Counted from the stretch's first letter, positions 8,123-15,302 are shown. The stretch: 16,553 nucleotides of DNA from Ruixingdingia sedimenti (GCF_031432425.1 NZ_JAVKPH010000050.1:1-16553), one strand, 5' to 3'. The notes: generated by a model from the letters alone, not told the origin. Translations and numbers: made by a program.

Positions 8123-8138
8123 CGCGCACTTCTGCGCG
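8123..8138. terminator. Tight hairpin CGCGCA-CTTC-TGCGCG
   Basis: A perfect six-pair stem with a four-base CTTC loop between the DUF1285 and TerB-like genes, about 40 bases before the second start. It may terminate upstream transcription; there is no T-tract. Confidence 0.35.
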
Positions 8139-8170
8139 AGGGCGATTTCCAAACGCCGCGGCACGGGTTA

Positions 8171-8176
8171 GCTATC
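8171..8176 (+). promoter_or_regulatory. Candidate -10 element of the TerB-like gene
   Basis: GCTATC ends five bases before the ATG and resembles the GCTAnA core of alphaproteobacterial housekeeping -10 elements. TTTCCA (8146-8151) is a possible -35. Transcription would then begin at or beside the start codon. The short distance and absence of a Shine-Dalgarno are seen; the promoter is inferred. Confidence 0.35.
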
Positions 8177-8180
8177 GGGC

Positions 8181-8624
8181 ATGTTCGACGCCTTCCTCCG
8201 CCGCCTCATGGCCCCCCGCCCCCCGCATCTGCCGCAGGCAGAGGCGCGTCTTGCGCTCGCCGCGCTGCTGGTCCGCATCGCCCGCGCCGATGGCGACTAT
8301 GCCGCGGCCGAGGTCGCGCGCATCGACCGCATGCTGGCGCGCCAGTACGCCCTGACGCCCGAGGCCGCCGCCGCCCTGCGCGCCGAGGCCGAGGTGCTGG
8401 AGGCCGAGGCCCCCGATACCGTCCGCTTCACCCGCGCGCTGAAAGAGGCGGTGGGCCATGACGACCGGCTGGCCCTGATCGAGGCGATGTGGGCCGTGGT
8501 TCTGGCCGACGGCGCGCGCGACGCGCAGGAGGACCGGCTGATGCGGATGGTGACGAGCCTTCTGGGCATCGCCGACCGCGATTCGGCGCTGGCCCGGCAG
8601 CGGGTGGAACGCCGCGCGCTCTGA
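8181..8624 (+). CDS. TerB-like protein
   Basis: A 147-residue, mostly helical acidic protein of the TerB/COG4103 kind. It carries the duplicated acidic motif of the family: ARADGDYAAAEVARID (34-49) and VLADGARDAQEDRLMR (107-122), where D37-G-D39/E44 and D110-G/E117 are candidate metal-binding positions. TerB-like folds occur in tellurite resistance and in stress and envelope proteins. No other ter genes are present, so a tellurite role cannot be claimed. No Shine-Dalgarno precedes the ATG and a -10-like element abuts it, suggesting leaderless translation. A short hairpin (8657-8672) follows the stop, so the gene is probably transcribed alone. Confidence 0.8.
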   Translation: MFDAFLRRLMAPRPPHLPQAEARLALAALLVRIARADGDYAAAEVARIDRMLARQYALTPEAAAALRAEAEVLEAEAPDTVRFTRALKEAVGHDDRLALIEAMWAVVLADGARDAQEDRLMRMVTSLLGIADRDSALARQRVERRAL

Positions 8625-8656
8625 CCCCGACCCGCCCGCCCCGCGACCCCGGGCCG

Positions 8657-8672
8657 CCCCCTGACGCGGGGG
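8657..8672 (+). terminator. Possible terminator after the TerB-like gene
   Basis: CCCCC (8657-8661) can pair with GGGGG (8668-8672) across a TGACGC loop, about 30 bases past the stop. The stem is short and has no T-run. Confidence 0.3.
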
Positions 8673-8677
8673 AAGGG

Positions 8678-8693
8678 CGGAATCTGCGTTGCA
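8678..8693 (+). promoter_or_regulatory. Candidate sigma-54 (-24/-12) promoter of the ABC-ligase operon
   Basis: GG at 8679-8680 and GC at 8691-8692 are separated by exactly ten bases, and the -12 side reads TTGCA, the sigma-54 consensus. Against TGGCACGnnnnTTGCW, 8 of the 12 defined positions match. Transcription would start near 8704, giving a leader of about 46 bases. The following operon handles nitrogenous solutes, which fits sigma-54 control. No activator site was recognised upstream. Confidence 0.4.
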
Positions 8694-8749
8694 ATACGGC
8701 CCATAATCCGCCCTACTCGTGACAAGCAGAACAACACGACAGGGCCGAA

Positions 8750-9529
8750 TTGACCACGACCGCACCGCCGGTGATCGAGATCCGCGATCTTCACAAATCC
8801 TACGGCGCGCTGGAGGTGCTCCGCGGGGTGAGCCTGCTGGCGCCGCGCGGGCATGTGGTCTCGCTCATCGGGTCGTCGGGGTCGGGCAAGTCCACGCTGC
8901 TGCGGTGCTGCAACCTGCTGGAGGACAGCCAGCAGGGCGAGGTGGTCTTCGAAGGCGAGCCGGTGCGCTGGCGCGGCGAGGGCATGGCCCGCCATCCTGC
9001 CGACCGCGCGCAGGTCACGCGCATCCGCACCAACCTGTCGATGGTGTTCCAGCAGTTCAACCTGTGGTCCCACATGACCATCCTGCAAAACGTGATGGAA
9101 GCCCCCGTCACCGTCCTGAAACGCGCCCCGGCCGAGGTCGAGGCGAAGGCGCGCGGATACCTCGCCAAGGTGGGCATCGGCGACAAGGCCGATTGCTGGC
9201 CCGCGCAACTGTCGGGCGGCCAGCAGCAGCGCGCCGCGATCGCCCGCGCGCTGTGCATGGAACCCCGCGCGCTTCTGTTCGACGAACCGACATCGGCGCT
9301 CGACCCCGAACTGGAACAGGAGGTCGTGAAGGTCATCAAGGCGCTGGCCGAGGAGGGGCGCACGATGCTGATCGTCACCCATGACATGCGTCTGGCCGCC
9401 GATGTGTCGGACCATGTGGTGTTCCTGCACAAGGGCCTGATCGAGGAAGAGGGCCCGCCCGACACGCTGTTCGGCGCGCCGCGCAGCGAAAGGCTGCGCC
9501 AGTTCCTCAGCGCCACCCGGGCCGCCTGA
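8750..9529 (+). CDS. Polar amino-acid ABC transporter, ATP-binding subunit (HisP type)
   Basis: A 259-residue ATPase that powers an amino-acid importer at the inner membrane. Motifs: Walker A GSSGSGKST (41-49), Q-loop VFQQFNLW (99-106), signature LSGGQ (154-158), Walker B ALLFDEP (174-180), D-loop SALD (182-185), and the switch His211. HMTILQNVMEAPVTV (108-122) is characteristic of the HisP/GlnQ/OccP branch. The start is TTG at 8750, preceded by ACAGGG at suitable spacing; GTG at 8771 is a possible but shorter alternative. It is the first gene of the operon; the binding-protein gene follows 38 bases later. Subfamily is clear, substrate is not. Confidence 0.95.
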   Translation: MTTTAPPVIEIRDLHKSYGALEVLRGVSLLAPRGHVVSLIGSSGSGKSTLLRCCNLLEDSQQGEVVFEGEPVRWRGEGMARHPADRAQVTRIRTNLSMVFQQFNLWSHMTILQNVMEAPVTVLKRAPAEVEAKARGYLAKVGIGDKADCWPAQLSGGQQQRAAIARALCMEPRALLFDEPTSALDPELEQEVVKVIKALAEEGRTMLIVTHDMRLAADVSDHVVFLHKGLIEEEGPPDTLFGAPRSERLRQFLSATRAA

Positions 9530-9567
9530 AAGACGGCCCGCAACATGGAAGGAAAGGGAGTGTTCCG

Positions 9568-10290
9568 ATGAAAAGACTGGTTCTTTCGGCCGCGGTTCTG
9601 GCACTGGGGGCGGGCATGGGCATGGCCCAGCAGGTGGTGCGCATCGGCACCGAGGGCGCCTATCCTCCGTACAACATGATCAACGACAGGAACGAGGTCG
9701 ACGGGTTCGAACGCGAACTGGGCGACGAGCTGTGCAAGCGCGCGGGGCTGACCTGCGAATGGGTCGTCACCGACTGGGATTCGATCATCCTCAACCTGAA
9801 TTCCGGCAACTACGACGCCATCATGGCCGGCATGTCGGTCACGGCGGAACGCAAGGAATCCATCGCCTTCACGCAGGGCTATTTCCCGCCCGCGGCCTCT
9901 GCCTATGCGGGGGTATCGGCCGATGCCGACCTCGACGGCGTGATCGCGGCGCAGACCGGCACCATCCAGGCCAACCATGTCGCCGAAACCGGGGCGACGC
10001 TGATGGAATTCCCGGTGCCCGAGGATACCGTGGCCGCCGTGCGCAACGGCGAGGCCGACGCGGTGCTGGCCGACAAGGAATTCCTCGTGCCCATCGTGGC
10101 GGAATCGGGCGGCGCGCTGGTGTTCGTGGGCGAGGATGTGTTCCTTGACGAGGGCATCGGCGTGGGCCTGCGCAAGTCGGACAGCGAACTGCGCGAGAAA
10201 TTCGACGCCGCCATCACCTCGATGAAAGAGGACGGCACGCTCAACCCGTTGATCAAGAAGTGGTTCGGCGAGGAAGCCCAGACCTTCTGA
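9568..10290 (+). CDS. Periplasmic solute-binding protein, family 3
   Basis: A 240-residue binding protein that delivers solute to the permeases. The N-terminus is a signal peptide with predicted cleavage after GMGMA (residue 20). The mature start VVRIGTEGAYPPYNM and the core SVTAERKESIAFTQGYF (90-106) are family 3 signatures. R95 is placed to hold an alpha-carboxylate, and an Asp in AVLADKEFL to hold an alpha-amino group, as in amino-acid binders. C56 and C63 could form the disulfide seen in HisJ-like proteins. GGAAGGAAAGGGAG precedes the ATG, a strong ribosome binding site fitting the need for excess binding protein. A perfect hairpin follows the stop. The ligand is likely an amino acid or close analogue; which one is unknown. 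Confidence 0.95.
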   Translation: MKRLVLSAAVLALGAGMGMAQQVVRIGTEGAYPPYNMINDRNEVDGFERELGDELCKRAGLTCEWVVTDWDSIILNLNSGNYDAIMAGMSVTAERKESIAFTQGYFPPAASAYAGVSADADLDGVIAAQTGTIQANHVAETGATLMEFPVPEDTVAAVRNGEADAVLADKEFLVPIVAESGGALVFVGEDVFLDEGIGVGLRKSDSELREKFDAAITSMKEDGTLNPLIKKWFGEEAQTF

Positions 10291-10311
10291 CCCCACGACC
10301 GCCGCCCGTAT

Positions 10312-10345
10312 CCGGCGGGGCCCGCATGCGCGCGCGCCCCGCCGG
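10312..10345 (+). promoter_or_regulatory. Intercistronic hairpin between binding-protein and permease genes
   Basis: CCGGCGGGGC (10312-10321) and GCCCCGCCGG (10336-10345) form a perfect ten-pair stem with a 14-base loop. The stem ends one base before the permease gene's AGGAGAAG ribosome binding site. Similar structures in other ABC operons stabilise the binding-protein message or limit read-through, so that binding protein exceeds permease. The stem is seen; the function is inferred. Confidence 0.65.
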
Positions 10346-10357
10346 CAGGAGAAGACG

Positions 10358-11239
10358 ATGTTCGCGTTCTGCGCCGATCCCGGCGCGTTGCAGACCCTGG
10401 CCTGGTTTTTGTGCTACCTGACCTCGGGCACGCATCTGGCGATGTACTGGTCGCTGGGAACGGTGCTGTTGCTGCTGGCGCTGGCGGCGCCGCTGGCCCT
10501 GGGCTTCGGGCTGGCGGGGGCGATGGCGGTGCGGTCGCACATCGGGCCGGTCAGGTGGCTGGGGCGGGCCTATGTGGCGATGGTGCGCGGGGTGCCCGAC
10601 ATCATCTTTTTCCTGTTCGTGCCGATCGCGGTCGATCAGGGGATCGAATACCTCGTCCACCTCGCCCGCTGCCCGGACTGGACGGAACCCGTGCGCCGCG
10701 GCGCGGAATTCGTCGTCTGCCCCGCCGCCAAGGTGCCGCAGGCGGGCGCGGCGGTCTGGATGCAGAACGCCTATGCCTTCGCGCTGGCGCTGCTGGCCTT
10801 TGCGCTGGTGTTCGGGGCCTTTGCCGCCAACACCCTGCACGGCGCGATGGCCGCCGTGCCGCGCGCGCAGATGGAAACCGCCGAAGCCTATGGCATGACC
10901 CGCCGACAGGCGTTCCGCCGCATCCTGATGCCGCAGATGTGGGTCTATGCGCTGCCCGGGCTCGGCAATCTGTGGATGATCCTGATCAAGGCCACGCCGC
11001 TGCTGTTCCTTCTGGGCATCCGCGACATCGTCTATTGGGCGCGCGAACTGGGGGGCGCCAAGACCTCGCTTTACGCCTATCCGCATGCCGACTGGCGGGT
11101 GTGGTATTTCCTGGCCGTGCTGGTGGTCTATCTGCTGATGACCTGGATCAGCGAACGCGCCTTCGCCCGCATCGCCGCGCGGCTGGCCATCGGCCAGCCC
11201 ACCGCGGCGGGCGAGGCCCTGCGGAAGGCCGCGCCATGA
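10358..11239 (+). CDS. Amino-acid ABC transporter permease 1 (HisQ/HisM type)
   Basis: A 293-residue integral membrane subunit. Hydrophobic helices include about 32-58, 70-95, 136-160, 197-220 and 245-265. The cytoplasmic coupling loop (EAA-type) is ETAEAYGMTRRQAFRRILMP (173-192), which contacts the ATPase. VRGVPDIIFFLF (76-87) is the family segment usually read RGTPxLxQLF. A polar stretch at about 94-135, with C105 and C121, lies between helices and looks longer than in compact HisQ-type permeases. The ribosome binding site is AGGAGAAG. The stop overlaps the second permease as ATGA. Subunit assignment is firm. Confidence 0.93.
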   Translation: MFAFCADPGALQTLAWFLCYLTSGTHLAMYWSLGTVLLLLALAAPLALGFGLAGAMAVRSHIGPVRWLGRAYVAMVRGVPDIIFFLFVPIAVDQGIEYLVHLARCPDWTEPVRRGAEFVVCPAAKVPQAGAAVWMQNAYAFALALLAFALVFGAFAANTLHGAMAAVPRAQMETAEAYGMTRRQAFRRILMPQMWVYALPGLGNLWMILIKATPLLFLLGIRDIVYWARELGGAKTSLYAYPHADWRVWYFLAVLVVYLLMTWISERAFARIAARLAIGQPTAAGEALRKAAP

Positions 11240-12087
11240 AAACCTGCGCCGAAAGCTTCGACGCCTATGCCCTGCGCGCCCTTGGCCGCGAATTCGGCGA
11301 ACGCCTGCTGCCCAAGGGGGTCGAGATCACCTTTTGCGACCAGTTGGTGCTGATCGGATCGGGGCTGATCTGGAACGTCTATTTCGGCGTGCTGGCGGTG
11401 CTGGTCGGGTTCTGGCTGGCCATCGGCATCGCGCTGGCCCGCGACAGCCGCCACCGCCTGCTGCGCGCCCCCGCGGCGGGGTTCATCTTCGTCTTTCGCG
11501 GCTCGCCGCTGTTCATCCAGCTGTTCTTCGCCTACGAGCTGTTCCAACTGCTGCCCAAGGCGGGGGTGGAGATCCCCTTGGGCTTCGCCACCATCACCGC
11601 CGACAGCCGCTGGCTGACGCGGGCCTGGGCCGGGGCACTGATCGTGCTGGTGCTGAACACCGCCGCCTATTCCGCCGTCATCTTCCACGGCGCGCTGCAT
11701 TCGGTGCCGAAGGGCGACCTGGAGGCCGCGGATGCCTATGGCCTGACCGGCTGGCCGCGGTTCCGCCGGATCGTCTGGCCCACCATGCTGCGGCTGGCCT
11801 GGCCCAGCTACACGAACGAGGCGATCTTCCTGTTCCATGCCACCACGCTGGTGTTCCTGTCGGCCTTTCCGGCGTGGCAGCAATCGGGCGATGCGCTCTA
11901 TTATGCCAGCTATTTCGCCGGCCAGACCTTCAACCCCTTCATCGCCTATCCGCTGATCGCGGCCTATTTCATCGCCGCGACGCTTGTCATCACCGCGCTG
12001 TTCGGCGCGGTCAACCGGCGGCTCAACCGCCATATACCCAGAGAGGCCCGGCCGAAGCTCCGCTTCCGGCCCCAGATCATCCGATGA
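11236..12087 (+). CDS. Amino-acid ABC transporter permease 2 (HisM/HisQ type)
   Basis: A 283-residue membrane subunit that should pair with permease 1. It has a polar N-terminal extension of about 35 residues before the first helix (about 36-68), then FRGSPLFIQLFFAYELFQLL (87-106), a classic family motif, and the coupling loop EAADAYGLTGWPRFRRIVWP (163-182). Further helices lie near 130-150, 190-212 and 237-260. I chose the ATG at 11236 because it overlaps the previous stop as ATGA; the frame is open further upstream but is shadow there. Its own stop overlaps the ligase ATG by four bases. Confidence 0.93.
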   Translation: MKTCAESFDAYALRALGREFGERLLPKGVEITFCDQLVLIGSGLIWNVYFGVLAVLVGFWLAIGIALARDSRHRLLRAPAAGFIFVFRGSPLFIQLFFAYELFQLLPKAGVEIPLGFATITADSRWLTRAWAGALIVLVLNTAAYSAVIFHGALHSVPKGDLEAADAYGLTGWPRFRRIVWPTMLRLAWPSYTNEAIFLFHATTLVFLSAFPAWQQSGDALYYASYFAGQTFNPFIAYPLIAAYFIAATLVITALFGAVNRRLNRHIPREARPKLRFRPQIIR

Positions 12088-13430
12088 GAGACCTTCAGAA
12101 CTGGCTCCGCAAACATCCCGAGGTGCGCACGATCCGCGTCGCGGCGGCAGACCTCAACGGGCAGGCGCGCGGCAAGCGCATCCCGGCGCGGTTCGCCGAC
12201 AACGTGATCCGCAACGGCACGCGCTTTCCCATGTCGGTGCTGAACCTCGACATCTGGGGCGAGGATATCGAGGAAAGCCCGCTGGTGTTCGAGATGGGCG
12301 ATGCCGACGGGATCCTGCGGCCCACCGAACGCGGCTTCATGCCCATGCCCTGGCTCGAGGCGCCCACCGCCCTGCTGCCGATCTGGATGTTCCGCGAAAA
12401 CGGCCGCCCCTACGAGGGCGACCCCCGCCATGCCCTGCGCGCGGTGGTGGACCGGTTCAGGGCCCGCGGCCTGACCCCCGTGGTGGCGATGGAACTGGAA
12501 TTCTTCCTGATCGACGACAGCGGCAAGACCCTTCAGGTGCCGCCCTCGCCCCGGTCGGGCAAAAGGCGCAAGGCGGCGGAAACGCTGTCGATCCGGGCGC
12601 TGGATGCGTTCGACACCTTCTTCACCGATCTCTACGACGCCTGCGAGGCGATGGACATCCCCGCCGATACGGCGATTTCGGAAACCGGGCTGGGACAGTT
12701 CGAAATCAACATGATGCATCAGGACGACGCATTGCGCGCGGCGGACGATGCATGGCTGTTCAAGCTGCTGGTCAAGGGGCTGGCGCGGCGGCACGGTTTC
12801 GCCGCCAGCTTCATGGCCAAGCCCTACCCCGAATATTCCGGCAACGGGCTGCACACGCATTTCTCGCTGGTGGACGAAACGGGCCGCAACGTATTCGACA
12901 ACGGCGGGACAGAGGGCACGGCGCTGCTGATGAACGCCATCGCGGGCTGCCTGCAAGGGATCCACGATTCCACGCTGCTGTTCGCGCCGCATGCCAACAG
13001 CTATGACCGGCTGGTCCCCGGCGCCCATGCGCCCACGGCGATCTGCTGGGGGTACGAAAACCGCACCGTGGCGATCCGGGTGCCTTCCGGCAGCCCCTCG
13101 GCGCGGCGGATCGAACATCGCGTGGCGGGCGGCGACGTGAACCCCTATCTGATGCTGGCCGCGATCCTCGGCGCCGCCCTGACGGGGATCGAGGACGGCC
13201 TCACCCCGCCCCCGCCCGTGACCGGCAACGCCTATGCCAGCCCCGAACTGACGCAACTGCCCGAAACCTGGGACGCCGCCATCGACACGTTCGAGAAAAG
13301 CCCCCTCATCGCGCGGCTGTTCCCGGCCGAACTGATCCGCAACTATGTGCTGACCAAGCGGCAGGAACGCCACTACATCGCCGAACTGACGCCCGAGGAA
13401 CAGGTGGAACTGTATCTCGATACCGTCTGA
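12084..13430 (+). CDS. Glutamine-synthetase-family protein (gamma-glutamyl ligase, PuuA/GlnA3-like)
   Basis: A 448-residue glutamine-synthetase-fold enzyme. Catalytic features: MELEF (E137, E139) and SETGLGQFEIN (E200, E207) for metal and glutamate, NGLHTH (N254, H257, H259), YDRLVPG (R309), ENRTVAIRVP (R327) and RIEHR (E344, R346). The N-terminal domain carries VAAADLNGQARGKRIP. The adenylylation-site motif NLY of true GlnA is absent and the length is nearer PuuA-type ligases, which make a gamma-glutamyl amide from glutamate, ATP and an amine. Its ATG overlaps the permease stop as ATGA, so import and ligation are translationally coupled. I infer that the imported solute, or a product of it, is the amine acceptor. 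Ordinary ammonium assimilation is unlikely but not excluded. Confidence 0.9.
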   Translation: MRDLQNWLRKHPEVRTIRVAAADLNGQARGKRIPARFADNVIRNGTRFPMSVLNLDIWGEDIEESPLVFEMGDADGILRPTERGFMPMPWLEAPTALLPIWMFRENGRPYEGDPRHALRAVVDRFRARGLTPVVAMELEFFLIDDSGKTLQVPPSPRSGKRRKAAETLSIRALDAFDTFFTDLYDACEAMDIPADTAISETGLGQFEINMMHQDDALRAADDAWLFKLLVKGLARRHGFAASFMAKPYPEYSGNGLHTHFSLVDETGRNVFDNGGTEGTALLMNAIAGCLQGIHDSTLLFAPHANSYDRLVPGAHAPTAICWGYENRTVAIRVPSGSPSARRIEHRVAGGDVNPYLMLAAILGAALTGIEDGLTPPPPVTGNAYASPELTQLPETWDAAIDTFEKSPLIARLFPAELIRNYVLTKRQERHYIAELTPEEQVELYLDTV

Positions 13431-13510
13431 GCACCGCCCCGCGGGCTTGACACCGGCGGAGTGTCGGGGCCGGGGTTCCGGGCAGCACTTGCAGCAGATC
13501 GGGGGCCCCG

Positions 13511-14173
13511 ATGCGGTTCATGGATTTCTCTTCCTGGCAGGGCGCGCTGGTGACGGTTCTGGGCATCGCCGTGGTGGCGCTGGTCGGGGTCGGGATCCGG
13601 GTGCTGATGTTGCTGACGATCCAGCAACGCCAGCAGCGTGCGAACCGCCAGATCAACGAACGCCTGCGCACGCTGATCGCGGCCTACAAGGTGCTCGGCG
13701 GGTCGTTCACCGGCGAGTTGCTGGTCGATCCCAGCCATCTGCGCGACCTGCGCCAGCGCGCAGAGGCGGCAGAGGGTCAGGCGGCGGCAGAGGGATCGGA
13801 CCGCGCGCGCCGCATCCGCGACGCGGTGGAGGCCGCGCTGTCCGACATCATCCTTCTGGGCACCGAGGAACAGGTGCGCCTTGCCGCCAGGGCCGCGGCC
13901 GACATGGCGGCGGGCCAGCCGATCCAGACCGGGGAACTCGTCGTCTCGCTGCGCGATTTCATCCGCGCGGCGCTGGACCTCGATCCCGTGCCCAAGGGCG
14001 TGCAGATCCCCCTGCAAGGCCCGCTGCGCCAGCAATCCGGCAGCAGCCGGGGCAGCAGCAGCCGCAGCGGCGGCGGTACGGGCGGCGGGGGTGGAATGGG
14101 CGGCATGGGCGGCGGCGGCGGCATGGGGATGGGCATGGGCCTCGGCCTCGGCCGGCGGGGCGACGACGGCTGA
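13511..14173 (+). CDS. Membrane-anchored protein with Gly/Met-rich tail
   Basis: A 220-residue protein I cannot name. One membrane helix lies at about 11-36, followed by a basic, Gln/Arg-rich helical segment (37-55), a soluble helical region to about 160 (SDIILLGTEEQVRLAARAAA at 111-130), and a low-complexity tail from about 176 with alternating Gly and Met (GGMGGMGGGGGMGMGMG). The first ATG is preceded by GATCGGGGG; the ATG nine bases later is an alternative. It lies 80 bases after the ligase stop and might be read with that operon or separately. Third-position GC supports real coding. Its function is unknown. Confidence 0.75.
   Translation: MRFMDFSSWQGALVTVLGIAVVALVGVGIRVLMLLTIQQRQQRANRQINERLRTLIAAYKVLGGSFTGELLVDPSHLRDLRQRAEAAEGQAAAEGSDRARRIRDAVEAALSDIILLGTEEQVRLAARAAADMAAGQPIQTGELVVSLRDFIRAALDLDPVPKGVQIPLQGPLRQQSGSSRGSSSRSGGGTGGGGGMGGMGGGGGMGMGMGLGLGRRGDDG
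14036..14152 (+). repeat. Low-complexity Ser/Gly/Met-coding tract
   Basis: Bases made largely of GGC, AGC and ATG codons encode a serine-rich then glycine/methionine-rich tail. The GGC-ATG alternation is near-repetitive and may vary in length between strains. Confidence 0.7.
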
Positions 14174-14231
14174 TCTGTCACCCCGCACAGGGGCTGTCAG
14201 TCCTCGCCGCAGGGTATCTTCTGCACTGCGG

Positions 14232-14247
14232 AACATTCGGGAATATT
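14232..14247 (+). promoter_or_regulatory. Imperfect palindrome before the epimerase gene
   Basis: AACATTC and GAATATT flank GG and pair at six of seven positions, just upstream of the GGAGA ribosome binding site. A weak -10-like TATCTT lies at 14215-14220. The position suits an operator, but the match is modest. Confidence 0.3.
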
Positions 14248-14258
14248 GGAGACTGCAG

Positions 14259-15221
14259 ATGACGATCCTGGTGACAGGAGGGGCCGGGCTGATCGGCCGT
14301 TTCGTGGTGAAGGAACTGGTCGAGGCCGGCCACGATGTGGTCAGCGCCGATCTGGTGCCGCCCGCCGCGCTGCGCCCGCGCGAAAGCTTCGAGCGCGTGG
14401 ACATCGGCGATGCCATGACCTGGACGCGCCTTCTGACCCAGCATCGCCCCGATGCGGTCATCCACCTGGGCGCGATGATCACCCATACCGCGCATCAGGC
14501 CCCGGTGGCTGCCTGTCAGGTCAACGTGATGGGCACCGCCTATCTGTTCGAGGCCGCCCGCCTGCTGCACCGCCCGCGCATCGTCTATGCCAGCACGATC
14601 ATGGTCTACGGCCCACCCTCGGCCTATCAGGAACCGATCGTGACCGAGGACGCGCCGCTGGCCCCCAACACCATTTACGGCGCCACCAAGGCGATGGACG
14701 AGGCGATCGCCGCCCATTACCGCGCCGTCCACGGGATCGAGGCCACCGGCCTGCGCCCCACCGTGACCTATGGGCCCAAACGGTACGAAGGCGCGCTCGG
14801 CTCCATCAACCGCGGCATCCGCGACGCGGTTCTGGGCAGGCCGGTGGTCTGGTCGCAAAGCTTCGGCCGGGACGTGGTGCACAATCCCATCCATGCCTCG
14901 GACATTGCGCGGGCCTTCGTGCGGGCGGCGGTCGGGTCCTACCTGCCCTCGCCGGTCTACAACATGGGCGGGGTCGAGACGCTGAGCGAGGACGACATCC
15001 TGCGCATCATCCTCGAGGCCGCGCCGCAACACGGGCCGCTGTCGCATGGCCCCGCCTCGCCCACCCCGGTCAGCTACATGCGCGCCGATTTCTCGCGCTT
15101 CCACCGCGACGCGAACTTCGCCCCCACGCTCAGCTTCCACGACGCGGTGAAATGGGCGGAGCAGTACTATACCGACGCCGATTTCCGCGCCTCGATCCTG
15201 GGCGCGCCCGATACCGTCTAG
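14259..15221 (+). CDS. NAD-dependent epimerase/dehydratase-family protein (extended SDR)
   Basis: A 320-residue extended short-chain dehydrogenase/reductase. The Rossmann start TGGAGLIG (6-13) has the GxxGxxG pattern, and D31 at the end of the second strand favours NAD over NADP. The active site has S112 or T113 (ASTIMVYGP), and Y140 with K144 in TIYGATK. The C-terminal half (VHNPIHASDIARAFV, YNMGGVETLSEDDI) is typical of the UDP-sugar epimerase/dehydratase branch, but many members act on non-sugar substrates, so none is assigned. GGAGA precedes the ATG at good spacing. It sits downstream of the transporter-ligase operon with a possible operator of its own; whether it serves that pathway is uncertain. 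A strong hairpin follows the gene. Confidence 0.92.
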   Translation: MTILVTGGAGLIGRFVVKELVEAGHDVVSADLVPPAALRPRESFERVDIGDAMTWTRLLTQHRPDAVIHLGAMITHTAHQAPVAACQVNVMGTAYLFEAARLLHRPRIVYASTIMVYGPPSAYQEPIVTEDAPLAPNTIYGATKAMDEAIAAHYRAVHGIEATGLRPTVTYGPKRYEGALGSINRGIRDAVLGRPVVWSQSFGRDVVHNPIHASDIARAFVRAAVGSYLPSPVYNMGGVETLSEDDILRIILEAAPQHGPLSHGPASPTPVSYMRADFSRFHRDANFAPTLSFHDAVKWAEQYYTDADFRASILGAPDTV

Positions 15222-15242
15222 GACCGACGTAGCCTGAAACCC

Positions 15243-15273
15243 CGGCCCGGTCCCTTCTGCGGGGGCCGGGCCG
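15243..15273 (+). terminator. Strong GC hairpin after the epimerase gene
   Basis: CGGCCCGGTCCC (15243-15254) pairs with GGGGCCGGGCCG (15262-15273) across a seven-base TTCTGCG loop: twelve pairs with one T-G wobble. There is no T-tract, as is often so in GC-rich genomes. It lies 20 bases past the stop. Confidence 0.6.
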
Positions 15274-15296
15274 CCCCCTGCCCTGCCCCGTTCCGT

Positions 15297-15302
15297 GCTA
15301 GC
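15297..15302 (+). promoter_or_regulatory. Candidate -10 element of the VOC gene
   Basis: GCTAGC just after the terminator hairpin resembles the GCTAnA -10 core, about 30 bases before the ATG. No clear -35 is seen. Confidence 0.25.

Noticed and set aside
7307..8164. N-terminal extension of the moxR frame
   Set aside because: It is antisense to the DUF1285 gene; the ATG at 7306 has a strong Shine-Dalgarno and begins the MoxR homology.
8181..8624. Tellurite-resistance assignment for the TerB-like gene
   Set aside because: No other ter genes are present, and TerB-like folds are used in many contexts.
8702..8707. CATAAT as a sigma-70 -10 element
   Set aside because: Good -10 match, but no -35 at the right distance; it lies at the start point predicted for the sigma-54 candidate.
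11334..12083. Upstream extension of the ligase frame
   Set aside because: It overlaps permease 2 in another frame and gives Arg-rich nonsense; the family homology begins at 12084.
13447..13465. TTGACA at 13447-13452 as a -35 element
   Set aside because: No -10 match occurs at 16-18 bases. The same bases form a short GACAC/GTGTC stem, too small to call a terminator.
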